Assembly: GCF_029968035.1 (NCBI RefSeq)
Contig: NZ_JASCIQ010000009.1
Location: forward strand, 1 to 64,000
Source: Streptomyces cavernicola
Lineage (GTDB): Bacteria; Actinomycetota; Actinomycetes; Streptomycetales; Streptomycetaceae
Direction of reading: 5' to 3'
Length of the DNA: 64,000 bases
Below, in pieces: positions 10,025-17,971 of this stretch. The notes beneath the pieces were generated by a model. It was not told the DNA's origin, ran no database searches, and saw only the letters and a list, made by a program, of their open reading frames with translations. Positions within the stretch are counted from its first letter, which is position 1. Each line of letters starts with the position of its first letter. A program made the position numbers and the translations under genes.

Positions 10025-10249
10025 ATGAAGACGTACACCGCACAGGCCACGCGAAACGGAAAGTGGTGGGCGGTCCAGGTCAAGGGCCTTCCCGACAACT
10101 ACGTGACCTTCACCCAGGGCGCCACCTGGACCGAGGCTCAGGAGATGGCCGAGGACCTCGTGCACACCGTCCACGCAGACGCGGGCATCGACGAGCCGTT
10201 CACCGTCGAGCTGCGCCCCGGCTACTCGCTCAGACGCGGTCTTCGTTGA
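10025..10249 (+). CDS. HicB-like small protein (orphan antitoxin type)
   Basis: Protein of 74 aa from ATG 10025 with a GGAGA site upstream. The pattern YTAQATRNGKWWAVQV, followed by a turn and an amphipathic helix (WTEAQEMAEDLV), is the partial RNase H fold of HicB antitoxins. No HicA-type toxin gene (about 60 aa, dsRBD-like) is present on either side, so it is an orphan. Its last 20 bp overlap, tail to tail, the end of the DUF397 gene on the other strand. Confidence 0.75.
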   Translation: MKTYTAQATRNGKWWAVQVKGLPDNYVTFTQGATWTEAQEMAEDLVHTVHADAGIDEPFTVELRPGYSLRRGLR

Positions 10250-10424
10250 GCGCCGCGATGAACGAGGCCCAGCTGTGCTTGGGGATGAGCAGGGCGGGGC
10301 CGTGGGGGTTCTTGGAGTCGCGGACGGGGATGGCGGTGGGATGCGTGTCGAGGACTTCGAGGCAGTCGCCCTCGTCACCATTGCTGTAGCTGGACTTACG
10401 CCAGGTCTGATCGTCAACTGTCAT
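10230..10424 (-). CDS. DUF397 small protein
   Basis: Protein of 64 aa (start ATG 10424; an alternative in-frame ATG at 10433 would add three residues). It has the hallmark W-R-K-S-S-Y-S-N near the N-terminus, the CLEV strand and the VRDSKNP strand of DUF397. These proteins are small partners of XRE/DUF5753 regulators in Streptomyces, as in the whiJ- and abaA-type systems, where the pair affects development and antibiotic production. The start lies inside the 3' end of the XRE gene, so the two are translationally coupled. No strong ribosome site is seen. Confidence 0.88.
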   Translation of the reverse strand: MTVDDQTWRKSSYSNGDEGDCLEVLDTHPTAIPVRDSKNPHGPALLIPKHSWASFIAALNEDRV

Positions 10425-11214
10425 GGTTCGCATAGTCTTTCGCAGTTGCCCTCAAGACGGCTACCGACTCCTTCATGGGCAGCGCATCGCCCAGCGCCTG
10501 CTGGTAGGCGCTCTGCAGGCGTTCGACCTGGGCAGGCTCATCGTGGAGCATGCCGCTGAACGTCGCTTCCGTGTACGCCGCCGGCGGCTGATCCTCGAAC
10601 CACATGAGCTTCAGCATGCTCGCCATGAGGACATGACCTTCCACCGACAGCGGCAGGACGTGGAGCCGGATGCGCCCGTTGTCCGCCAGGTCGGCAACGT
10701 GCGTGAGCTGTTCCGCCATTACCCGCGGCCCGCCGATAGGACGCCGGATCACTGCCTCGTCGAGCAGCGTCCACACCACAGGCTTGACCGGGTCCTTGAG
10801 GATCTGGCTCCGCTTCAGCCGGGTGGCGACGGACTTTTCCCGTTCTGCCTCGCTCAGCGGCGGGAAGGTCTGGCGCAGCAACGCATGAACATAGCCCTCC
10901 GTCTGGAGAATCCCGGGAACGTAAGACAGCCCGAACTCCCGTAGCACCGTGGCCTGTTGCTTCAGCTGGCGGGCAGACTCGAAGTACTCCTTTACGGGCC
11001 GCTCATCACCCCCAGGCCGAAACCGCTGCAGCACATCGCCCGTCCCCAACGCCCGGTCCAAACGCCGCGCGTCCTCCGGGGACGGAATCCTCCTGCCCGC
11101 CTCGATGTGCGCGATGTGCGACCGCGTCATCACCGCCGCGTCGGCCAGTTCCTGCTGGGTCATACCGGCGGCCTCTCGGCGCTCCCTGACCCAGTCACCG
11201 TACGTAGTGCCCAC
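10414..11214 (-). CDS. XRE-family regulator with DUF5753 ligand domain
   Basis: Protein of 266 aa from GTG 11214 with GGGGAG 8 bp upstream. Residues 1-60 form a helix-turn-helix of the XRE/Cro type (MTQQELADAAVMTRSHIAHIEAG). The remaining 200 residues match DUF5753 (EYFESARQLKQQATVLREF, YVPGILQTEGY). The family pairs with the DUF397 gene that overlaps its end; together they are WhiJ-like developmental or metabolic regulators. An ABC ATPase gene ends 33 bp upstream on the same strand, so the three may be co-transcribed. Confidence 0.9.
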   Translation of the reverse strand: MGTTYGDWVRERREAAGMTQQELADAAVMTRSHIAHIEAGRRIPSPEDARRLDRALGTGDVLQRFRPGGDERPVKEYFESARQLKQQATVLREFGLSYVPGILQTEGYVHALLRQTFPPLSEAEREKSVATRLKRSQILKDPVKPVVWTLLDEAVIRRPIGGPRVMAEQLTHVADLADNGRIRLHVLPLSVEGHVLMASMLKLMWFEDQPPAAYTEATFSGMLHDEPAQVERLQSAYQQALGDALPMKESVAVLRATAKDYANHDS

Positions 11215-11247
11215 GCCTCAACTCCCCGCCCCGGCAAGACATTTACC

Positions 11248-11997
11248 TCATTCTCGCCGAACCGCCCGCCCCACCACAGCCCGGAGGGATACGAACTCCG
11301 CCAACTCCCGGGTGGTGATCTGCTGCCGTGGGGACGGAAGGTCGACCCGTAGGTCGGAGTGGACATGCCCCGGTGTGCCCGTGAGGACGACCACGCGGTC
11401 GGCGACGTACACGCTCTCGTCGATGTCGTGTGTGACGAGCAGGATCGTCATGCCCGTGCCCGCGCGGACCCGTAGGACCAGGTCCTCCAGGTCCTCTCTG
11501 GTCTGGGCGTCGACCGAGCCGAAGGGTTCGTCCATCAGGAGGAGCGACGGGCGGTACGCCAACGCCCTGGCGATCGCCGCCCGTTGCTGCATGCCGCCCG
11601 ACAGCTGCCAGGGGTACTTGCGGGCCGAGTCCGCAAGCCCCACCTCGTCCAGCGCGTCGAGAGCCGCCGCCCTCCGTTCCGCTCGCCCCAGGCCCCGCCT
11701 CCGCAGCGGCAGGGCCACGTTGTCGCGGACCGTCAGCCAGGGGAAGAGGGAGCGGGTGTAGTCCTGGAAGACGACGGCGAGGCCCTCCGGGACCGACGAG
11801 ACCGGCGTGCCGTCCACCGACACAACGCCCTCCGTCGGCCGCACCAGGCCCGCCACGCAGCGCAGCAGCGTCGACTTGCCGCAGCCGGAGGGGCCGACCA
11901 GGGAGACCAGCTCGCCGCGGTCCACCTCCAGGTCGATGCCGTCGACGGCCCGGTGTCCGTCGTCGTACGTGTGGCCCAGGCCCTTGATCTCCAGCAC
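11248..11997 (-). CDS. ABC transporter ATPase, SsuB/TauB (nitrate-sulfonate) type, orphan
   Basis: Protein of 249 aa from GTG 11997; an ATG at 12042 would add 15 residues but has poorer context. It has Walker A GPSGCGKST (35-43), Q-loop Q78, signature LSGGMQQR (132-139), Walker B LLLMDEP with D156/E157 and H-loop H190. The stretch FQDYTRSLFPWLTVRDNV is characteristic of ATPases that energise uptake of nitrate, taurine, alkylsulfonates or thiamine precursors. No permease or binding-protein gene is adjacent, so the partner is elsewhere or lost. It diverges from pepN and lies just upstream of the XRE/DUF397 pair. Confidence 0.88.
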   Translation of the reverse strand: MLEIKGLGHTYDDGHRAVDGIDLEVDRGELVSLVGPSGCGKSTLLRCVAGLVRPTEGVVSVDGTPVSSVPEGLAVVFQDYTRSLFPWLTVRDNVALPLRRRGLGRAERRAAALDALDEVGLADSARKYPWQLSGGMQQRAAIARALAYRPSLLLMDEPFGSVDAQTREDLEDLVLRVRAGTGMTILLVTHDIDESVYVADRVVVLTGTPGHVHSDLRVDLPSPRQQITTRELAEFVSLRAVVGRAVRRE

Positions 11998-12129
11998 GTG
12001 TCCCCGCCCTTTCCCCACGGCATCCCGTACCCACCCCAGCATGCCCAAAGGACGTGCAAGGATTGCCGAAAAGTCCAGACCGGGACGCAGCCGAGTCCCA
12101 GCCGAGCCCCACCCCGAGGAGATGACCGC

Positions 12130-14697
12130 GTGCCTGGCACAAATCTGACCCGCGAAGAGGCACAGGAGCGGGCGCGCCTGCTCACCGTGGACGCGTACGA
12201 GATCGACCTGGATCTCGGCGGCGCACAGGAGGGCGGCACGTACCGCTCGGTGACCACGGTGCGTTTCGACAGTGCCGAGGCGGGCGCCGAGACCTTCATC
12301 GACCTGGTCGCGCCGACCGTGCACGAGGTCGTCCTGAACGGCGCGCCGCTCGACCCGGCCGCCGTCTTCGCCGACTCCCGGATCGCCCTGAGCGGACTGC
12401 TCGCGGGCCGCAACGAGCTGAAGGTCGTCGCCGACTGCGCGTACACGAACACCGGTGAGGGTCTGCACCGGTTCGTCGACCCGGTCGACGACCAGGCCTA
12501 TCTCTACACGCAGTTCGAGGTGCCGGACGCCCGCCGGGTGTTCGCCAGCTTCGAGCAGCCGGACCTGAAGGCGACCTTCCAGTTCACCGTGCGCGCGCCC
12601 GAGGGCTGGACGGTGATCTCCAACTCCCCGACGCCCGAGCCCAGCGACAACCTGTGGGTCTTCGAGGCGACGCCGCGGATCTCCACGTACATCACCGCGC
12701 TGATCGTCGGCCCGTACCACTCGGTGCACTCCAGCTACGAGAAGGACGGGCAGAGCGTGCCGCTCGGCATCTACTGCCGGCCCTCGCTCGCCGAGTTCCT
12801 GGACGCCGACGCGATCTTCGACGTGACCCGGCAGGGCTTCGACTGGTTCCAGGAGAAGTTCGACTACGCGTACCCGTTCGCCAAGTACGACCAGCTGTTC
12901 GTGCCGGAGTTCAACGCGGGCGCGATGGAGAACGCGGGCGCGGTCACCATCCGCGACCAGTATGTGTTCCGGTCGAAGGTGACGGACGCCGCGTACGAGG
13001 TGCGGGCCGAGACGATCCTGCACGAGCTGGCGCACATGTGGTTCGGCGACCTCGTGACCATGGAGTGGTGGAACGACCTCTGGCTCAACGAGTCGTTCGC
13101 CACGTACACGTCCATCGCCTGCCAGGCCTACGCGCCCGGCTCGAAGTGGCCGCGCTCCTGGACGACGTTCGCCAACTCCATGAAGACCTGGGCGTACCGG
13201 CAGGACCAACTGCCGTCCACGCACCCGATCATGGCCGAGATCAACGACCTCGACGACGTCCTCGTGAACTTCGACGGGATCACCTACGCCAAGGGCGCGA
13301 GCGTCCTCAAGCAGCTCGTGGCGTACGTCGGCATGGACGAGTTCTTCCGCGGCGTGCAGGCCTACTTCAAGCGGCACGCGTACGGGAACACCCGGCTGAG
13401 CGACCTGCTCGGCGCCCTGGAGGAGACCAGCGGGCGCGATCTGCAGACCTGGTCACGGAAGTGGCTGCAGACAGCGGGCATCAACGTGCTGCGGCCGGAG
13501 ATCGAGACGGACGCCGCCGGCGTCATCAGCTCGTTCGCCGTCCGCCAGGAGGCCCCCGCGCTGCCCGTCGGCGCGAAGGGCGAGCCGACGCTGCGCCCGC
13601 ACCGCATCGCGATCGGCCTGTACGAGCTGCAGGACGGCAAGCTGGTCCGCACCGAGCGGGTCGAGCTGGACGTCGACGGCGAACTCACCGCCGTGCCCGC
13701 CCTCGTGGGCAAGCAGCGGCCCGCGGTGATCCTGCTCAACGACGACGACCTGTCGTACGCGAAGGTCCGGCTCGACGAGGAGTCCCTGAAGGTCGTCACC
13801 GAGCACCTCGGCGACTTCACCGAGTCGCTGCCGCGCGCCCTGTCCTGGGCCTCCGCCTGGGACATGACGCGGGACGGCGAGCTGGCCGCCCGCGACTACC
13901 TCTCGCTCGTCCTGTCCAGCATCGGCAAGGAGTCGGACATCGGCGTCGTGCAGTCCCTGCACCGCCAGGTCAAGCTGGCCCTTGAGCTGTACGCGGCCCC
14001 GGACTGGCGCGAGACCGGCCTCACCCGCTGGACCGAGGCCGCCCTCACGCATCTGAAGGCCGCCGAGCCGGGCAGCGACCACCAGCTGGCCTGGGCCCGC
14101 GCGTTCGCCGCCGCGGCGCGTACGACCGAGCAACTCGACCTGCTCGCCGCCCTGTTGGACGGCACCGAGACCGTCGAAGGCCTCGCCGTCGACACCGAGC
14201 TGCGCTGGGCCTTCCTGGAGCGGCTCGCCTCGACCGGCCGGGCCGGCGAGAAGGAGATCGCCGCCGAGTACGAGCGGGACAGGACCGCCGCGGGCGAGCG
14301 GCACGCGGCCACCGCGCGCGCGGCCCGGCCGACCGCCGAGGCCAAGGCGGAGGCATGGGCTTCGGTCGTGGCGGCCGACAAGCTGCCGAACGCCGTGCAG
14401 GAGGCGGTGATCGCGGGCTTCGTCCAGGTGGACCAGCGTGAACTTCTCGCCCCGTACACGGAGAAGTACTTCGCCGCTGTGAAGGATGTGTGGGCATCCC
14501 GTTCACATGAGATGGCGCAGCAGATCGCCGTCGGCCTCTACCCGTCGCTTCAGGTCGCCCAGGCCACGCTCGACACGACGGACGCCTGGCTCGCCGTCGA
14601 GGAGCCGAACGCCGCACTGCGCCGGCTCGTCTCGGAGTCCCGCGCGGGCGTCGAGCGGGCACTGAAGGCGCAGGCCGCGGACGCTGCGGCGGGCTGA
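12130..14697 (+). CDS. pepN: Aminopeptidase N (M1 family)
   Basis: Protein of 855 aa starting at GTG 12130 with GAGGAG upstream. It is a cytosolic zinc aminopeptidase that removes N-terminal residues from peptides. The exopeptidase motif GAMEN is at 264-268 and the zinc site HELAH at 298-302 with E321 as third ligand, at the standard M1 spacing. The C-terminal ERAP1-like helical domain (about 520-850) is complete, giving the usual actinobacterial length. A strong hairpin terminator follows. As I recall, S. coelicolor has its pepN (SCO2643) just after asd (SCO2640), which agrees with the order here. Confidence 0.95.
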   Translation: MPGTNLTREEAQERARLLTVDAYEIDLDLGGAQEGGTYRSVTTVRFDSAEAGAETFIDLVAPTVHEVVLNGAPLDPAAVFADSRIALSGLLAGRNELKVVADCAYTNTGEGLHRFVDPVDDQAYLYTQFEVPDARRVFASFEQPDLKATFQFTVRAPEGWTVISNSPTPEPSDNLWVFEATPRISTYITALIVGPYHSVHSSYEKDGQSVPLGIYCRPSLAEFLDADAIFDVTRQGFDWFQEKFDYAYPFAKYDQLFVPEFNAGAMENAGAVTIRDQYVFRSKVTDAAYEVRAETILHELAHMWFGDLVTMEWWNDLWLNESFATYTSIACQAYAPGSKWPRSWTTFANSMKTWAYRQDQLPSTHPIMAEINDLDDVLVNFDGITYAKGASVLKQLVAYVGMDEFFRGVQAYFKRHAYGNTRLSDLLGALEETSGRDLQTWSRKWLQTAGINVLRPEIETDAAGVISSFAVRQEAPALPVGAKGEPTLRPHRIAIGLYELQDGKLVRTERVELDVDGELTAVPALVGKQRPAVILLNDDDLSYAKVRLDEESLKVVTEHLGDFTESLPRALSWASAWDMTRDGELAARDYLSLVLSSIGKESDIGVVQSLHRQVKLALELYAAPDWRETGLTRWTEAALTHLKAAEPGSDHQLAWARAFAAAARTTEQLDLLAALLDGTETVEGLAVDTELRWAFLERLASTGRAGEKEIAAEYERDRTAAGERHAATARAARPTAEAKAEAWASVVAADKLPNAVQEAVIAGFVQVDQRELLAPYTEKYFAAVKDVWASRSHEMAQQIAVGLYPSLQVAQATLDTTDAWLAVEEPNAALRRLVSESRAGVERALKAQAADAAAG

Positions 14698-14745
14698 ACC
14701 ACCGGTTCGACGAGCGTCTTCTGACGCTCACTCAGAAGCCATATG

Positions 14746-14798
14746 GAGGGCCCGGTTCCGGGGTGCCGCACACAGCGACGCACCCGGTCCGGGCCCTC
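14746..14798 (+). terminator. Hairpin terminator after pepN
   Basis: A perfect 10-bp stem (GAGGGCCCGG at 14746 with CCGGGCCCTC at 14789-14798) and an inner GGGTG/CACCC extension, 49 bp after the pepN stop and before the conservon promoter region. Confidence 0.8.
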
Positions 14799-14927
14799 TT
14801 CACACCCTCTCCGTCCCCCGACACGCTGAGATGGCCGATGACTTGACCCCTGGTCATGCGAATTCACTCGAAGGCGCTACGCTACCGACCCGTCTGATGA
14901 TCTTCGCGTACGTACGGGAGTAACGCA

Positions 14928-16574
14928 GTGCAGAGGGTTCGCGCGGGGGCATCCCCACGAAGTTCCAAGTCTCCCGTCCCGCTGTGGCTGCTGCCCCCGC
15001 TGGCACTCGCGATCGCCACCACGATCACCGCCCTCGTGGTCCCTTCGACCGCGCTGCTCCCGGTCCTCATCGCGGGCCCCGTCGCCACCGTCGTCGTGGC
15101 GATCGCCTGCGGCGAGGCCGCCCGCCGCGGCCGGCGCATCGCCGCCCTGAGCGACGAGTCCGCCGCCTGGCAGGCCGCCCTGCGCCGGCAGGAGGCGGAG
15201 ACCCTGCACCTCGCCGACACCCTGCTGCCCGAGGTCGTGGCCCGGCTGCGGCGCGGTGACTTCGCCGAGGACGTGCTCGCCTCGCTGCACGCCCCGGAGG
15301 CGCACCTGGAGGTGCTGCGCTCCGTCATCGACGCGGTGACCGCCGAGGAGGACCTGCGCGACTCGGCGCAGCGCGCCTTCGTGAACATCGCCCGCCGCGT
15401 GCAGGCGATCGTCCACCAACAGGCCCAGGAACTCCGGGAGATGGAGGACCGGCACGGCCACGCCCCGGACGTCTTCGGCGACCTCCTCCGGATCGACCAC
15501 GGCACCGCCCTGATCGGCCGCCTCGCCGACTCCATCGCCGTGCTCGGCGGCGCCCGCCCCGGCCGCCAGTGGTCGCGGGCCGTGCCGCTGTACTCCGTGA
15601 TGCGCGGCGCCATGTCGCGGATCATCGACTACCAGCGCGTCGAACTGCACTCCGTCTCCGACATCGCCGTCGTCGGCACCGCCGTCGAGCCGCTGATCCA
15701 CGCGCTCGCCGAGCTCCTCGACAACGCCACCCGCTACTCGCCGCCGCAGACCAAGGTCCATCTCACCGCCGTCGACGTGCAGTCGGGCATCGCCGTGGAG
15801 ATCGAGGACGGCGGCGTCTCGATGAGCGAGGAGGCCCGCGGCCGCGCCGAGCGCATGCTGAAGCAGGCCCAGCAGGGCATCGACGTCAACGACCTGGGCG
15901 AGAGCCCCCGCCTCGGCCTCGCCGTGGTCGGCCGGCTCTCGCAGGCGTACGGCTTCCAGGTGTCGCTGCGGCCGTCCGCGTACGGCGGTGTCCGCGCGGT
16001 GCTGATCGTGCCGCAGGAGCTGATCACCACGGCCGCGCAGCCGACCGGCCTCGCGCACGGCATCGGCGCCTCCTCCGGGCCACGCACCACCCCGTCCGTG
16101 CCCGCGCAGCGGGCCGAGTCGCCGGCGCCGCAGCCGGCGGCGCAGGTCCCGGGCCCGCGCGCCGAGTCGACCCCGGCCGCGCCCGCCGCCGCTGCCTTCG
16201 AGCCGGCCGCCGCTGCCGCCCCCGCCGCGCCCGCCGCGCCCGCACAGCCGCCCACCGCACCCCGAACGGAGCGCCCGGTGACAGGGCCCATCAACCCGGT
16301 GGACGACGACGTGCCCGTGGTCACCGAACGCACCGCGAACGGCCTGCCGCAGCGGCGTCGCAAGGCCCCCGCCGCCCCGGCCCCCGAACCGGAGCGCCCC
16401 GCCGCCGAGGAGGCCTCGGACGGGGTCCAGCCGGGCATGTGGCTGGCCGCCTTCCAGAGCGGCCTGTCCGGCGAGACCAGCGGCGCCGCCCCCGCGGCGA
16501 CCGGCAACGGCCCCCGGGCCGATCACGAACCAGACGCCCCTTCGGCGTCGGCTAGCAAGGGGAACGAGCAGTGA
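14928..16574 (+). CDS. cvnA: Conservon sensor histidine kinase-like protein CvnA
   Basis: Protein of 548 aa from GTG 14928 (GGGAG upstream). Two closely spaced membrane helices lie at about 18-58, with almost no extracellular sensor between them, unlike nitrate/nitrite-sensing CvnA forms. A helical dimerisation region follows. The GHKL ATPase domain (about 245-365) has an N box (ELLDNATRYSPP), G1 box (EIEDGGVSM) and G2 region (RLGLAVVGRL). The last 180 residues are Pro/Ala-rich and disordered. It heads a GTGA-coupled operon with cvnB, cvnC, cvnD and a P450. In conservons this protein assembles with the others in a membrane complex likened to eukaryotic G-protein signalling. Confidence 0.9.
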   Translation: MQRVRAGASPRSSKSPVPLWLLPPLALAIATTITALVVPSTALLPVLIAGPVATVVVAIACGEAARRGRRIAALSDESAAWQAALRRQEAETLHLADTLLPEVVARLRRGDFAEDVLASLHAPEAHLEVLRSVIDAVTAEEDLRDSAQRAFVNIARRVQAIVHQQAQELREMEDRHGHAPDVFGDLLRIDHGTALIGRLADSIAVLGGARPGRQWSRAVPLYSVMRGAMSRIIDYQRVELHSVSDIAVVGTAVEPLIHALAELLDNATRYSPPQTKVHLTAVDVQSGIAVEIEDGGVSMSEEARGRAERMLKQAQQGIDVNDLGESPRLGLAVVGRLSQAYGFQVSLRPSAYGGVRAVLIVPQELITTAAQPTGLAHGIGASSGPRTTPSVPAQRAESPAPQPAAQVPGPRAESTPAAPAAAAFEPAAAAAPAAPAAPAQPPTAPRTERPVTGPINPVDDDVPVVTERTANGLPQRRRKAPAAPAPEPERPAAEEASDGVQPGMWLAAFQSGLSGETSGAAPAATGNGPRADHEPDAPSASASKGNEQ

Positions 16575-16996
16575 TTCAGCAGCAGGGACACTCGGGCCAG
16601 GCCGCCAACATGGACTGGATGCTCAAGGACCTCGCCGAAGGCGTCCCGCAGACCCGGCAGGTCGTGGTCCTCTCCGCCGACGGACTGCGCATGGCCCAGT
16701 ACGGCGCCGACACCGACTCCGCCGACCGGCTCGCCGCCGCCTGCGCGGGACTGCAGAGCCTGGCCGGCGCGGTCGCGGCCGAACTCCCGTACAGCGAGGG
16801 CCGGATGCGGCTCGTCGTGATCGAGATGGACGGCGGGTTCTTCTACCTGATGGCGGCCGGGCAGGGCGCGTTCCTCGCTGTGCTCGCCGACGAGGGCGTG
16901 GACGCCGGCCTGATGGGCCAGCGCATGCGGGACCTGGTCCTGCGCATCGGCGAGCACCTGAGCACCCCGCCGCGCCAGGACGTGGCCGCGAGGTGA
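16571..16996 (+). CDS. cvnB: Conservon roadblock/LC7 protein CvnB
   Basis: Protein of 141 aa; its GTG start overlaps the cvnA stop by four bases (GTGA). The sequence (MDWMLKDLAEGVPQTRQVVV, then SADGLRMA) is the classic roadblock/LC7 domain. CvnB is thought to act as a regulator of the CvnD GTPase. Full family length. Confidence 0.93.
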   Translation: MIQQQGHSGQAANMDWMLKDLAEGVPQTRQVVVLSADGLRMAQYGADTDSADRLAAACAGLQSLAGAVAAELPYSEGRMRLVVIEMDGGFFYLMAAGQGAFLAVLADEGVDAGLMGQRMRDLVLRIGEHLSTPPRQDVAAR

Positions 16997-17355
16997 ACTC
17001 GGACGAACCGCACTGGGACGGGGGCGGCGGCCCCGAACGGCTCTACGTGATCACCGGTGGCCGCAGCGGTTCGTCCGCGAAGACGACGCTCGACCTGGTC
17101 ACCCTGATCGTGGCCAGGTCAGGGCCGCGGCCCGGGATGCAGCCCGAGCAGGCGGCGATCGTCCGCATCTGCCAACGGCCGCTGTCCGTGGCGGAGATCT
17201 CCGCGCACCTGAGCCTGCCGGTCAGCGTCGTCACGGTGCTGCTCAGCGATCTCATCGCCGACAACCGGGTGTTCTCCCGACCGCCCGTACCGCCCGCCAA
17301 ACTCCCCGACATCGCGTTGATTGAGGCAGTGATCGATGGACTTCAGAAGCTCTGA
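16993..17355 (+). CDS. cvnC: Conservon DUF742 protein CvnC
   Basis: Protein of 120 aa, GTGA overlap with cvnB. DUF742 features are the N-terminal RLYVITGGR, the middle VRICQRPLSVAEISAHL winged-helix-like segment and the C-terminal LIEAVIDGLQKL helix. The family occurs almost only in conservons and may bridge the kinase and GTPase. Its end overlaps the start of cvnD by 20 bp. Confidence 0.93.
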   Translation: MNSDEPHWDGGGGPERLYVITGGRSGSSAKTTLDLVTLIVARSGPRPGMQPEQAAIVRICQRPLSVAEISAHLSLPVSVVTVLLSDLIADNRVFSRPPVPPAKLPDIALIEAVIDGLQKL

Positions 17356-17971
17356 GAGCCCCGGCTCGGTCGAAACAGCCGGGCCGCGGAGCGAGGACGC
17401 GCTGCCCGAGTCGGCGACCGCCGCCGTCAAGGTCGTCATCGTCGGCGGCTTCGGCGTCGGCAAGACCACCCTGGTCGGCTCGGTCAGCGAGATCAGGCCG
17501 CTGACCACCGAGGAGACGATGACGCAGGCCGGCGTCGGCGTCGACGACACGGCCGGCGTGGAACGCAAGTCCACGACCACGGTCGCCATGGACTTCGGCC
17601 GCATCAGCATCAACGACGAGCTGGTCCTGTACCTGTTCGGCACCCCGGGCCAGGAGCGGTTCTGGTTCCTGTGGCGCGGCCTGTTCGAGGGCGCGCTCGG
17701 CGCGGTCGTCCTGGTCGACACCCGCCGCCTCGAAGTCAGCTTCGACGTGATCGGCCGCCTGGAGGAGCGCTCCGTGCCGTTCGTCGTCGCGGTCAACTCC
17801 TTCCCGGACGCGCCGAGTTACCCGCTCGACGAGCTGCGCGGCGCGCTTGACCTGCCCGCCGACGTGCCGATCGTGGAGTGCGACGCCCGCCTGCGCACGT
17901 CGAGCCGCGACGTGCTGATGGCGCTGATGCGGTACCTGCAGACCCTCGCTGTGACGACGGAGGCATCGTGA
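17336..17971 (+). CDS. cvnD: Conservon small GTPase CvnD
   Basis: Protein of 211 aa from ATG 17336, inside the 3' end of cvnC. The P-loop GGFGVGKTT (G37, K43, T44), the switch region TTVAMDFG, the G3 motif FGTPGQER and an NSFPD motif in place of NKxD mark the CvnD/MglA-like Ras-superfamily GTPases. It would carry the nucleotide state of the conservon complex. The P450 gene that follows is coupled by GTGA. Confidence 0.93.
   Translation: MDFRSSESPGSVETAGPRSEDALPESATAAVKVVIVGGFGVGKTTLVGSVSEIRPLTTEETMTQAGVGVDDTAGVERKSTTTVAMDFGRISINDELVLYLFGTPGQERFWFLWRGLFEGALGAVVLVDTRRLEVSFDVIGRLEERSVPFVVAVNSFPDAPSYPLDELRGALDLPADVPIVECDARLRTSSRDVLMALMRYLQTLAVTTEAS

Noticed and set aside
10025..10249. HicAB toxin-antitoxin system
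   Set aside because: No HicA-like frame exists within several hundred bases on either side; only the antitoxin-like protein is called.
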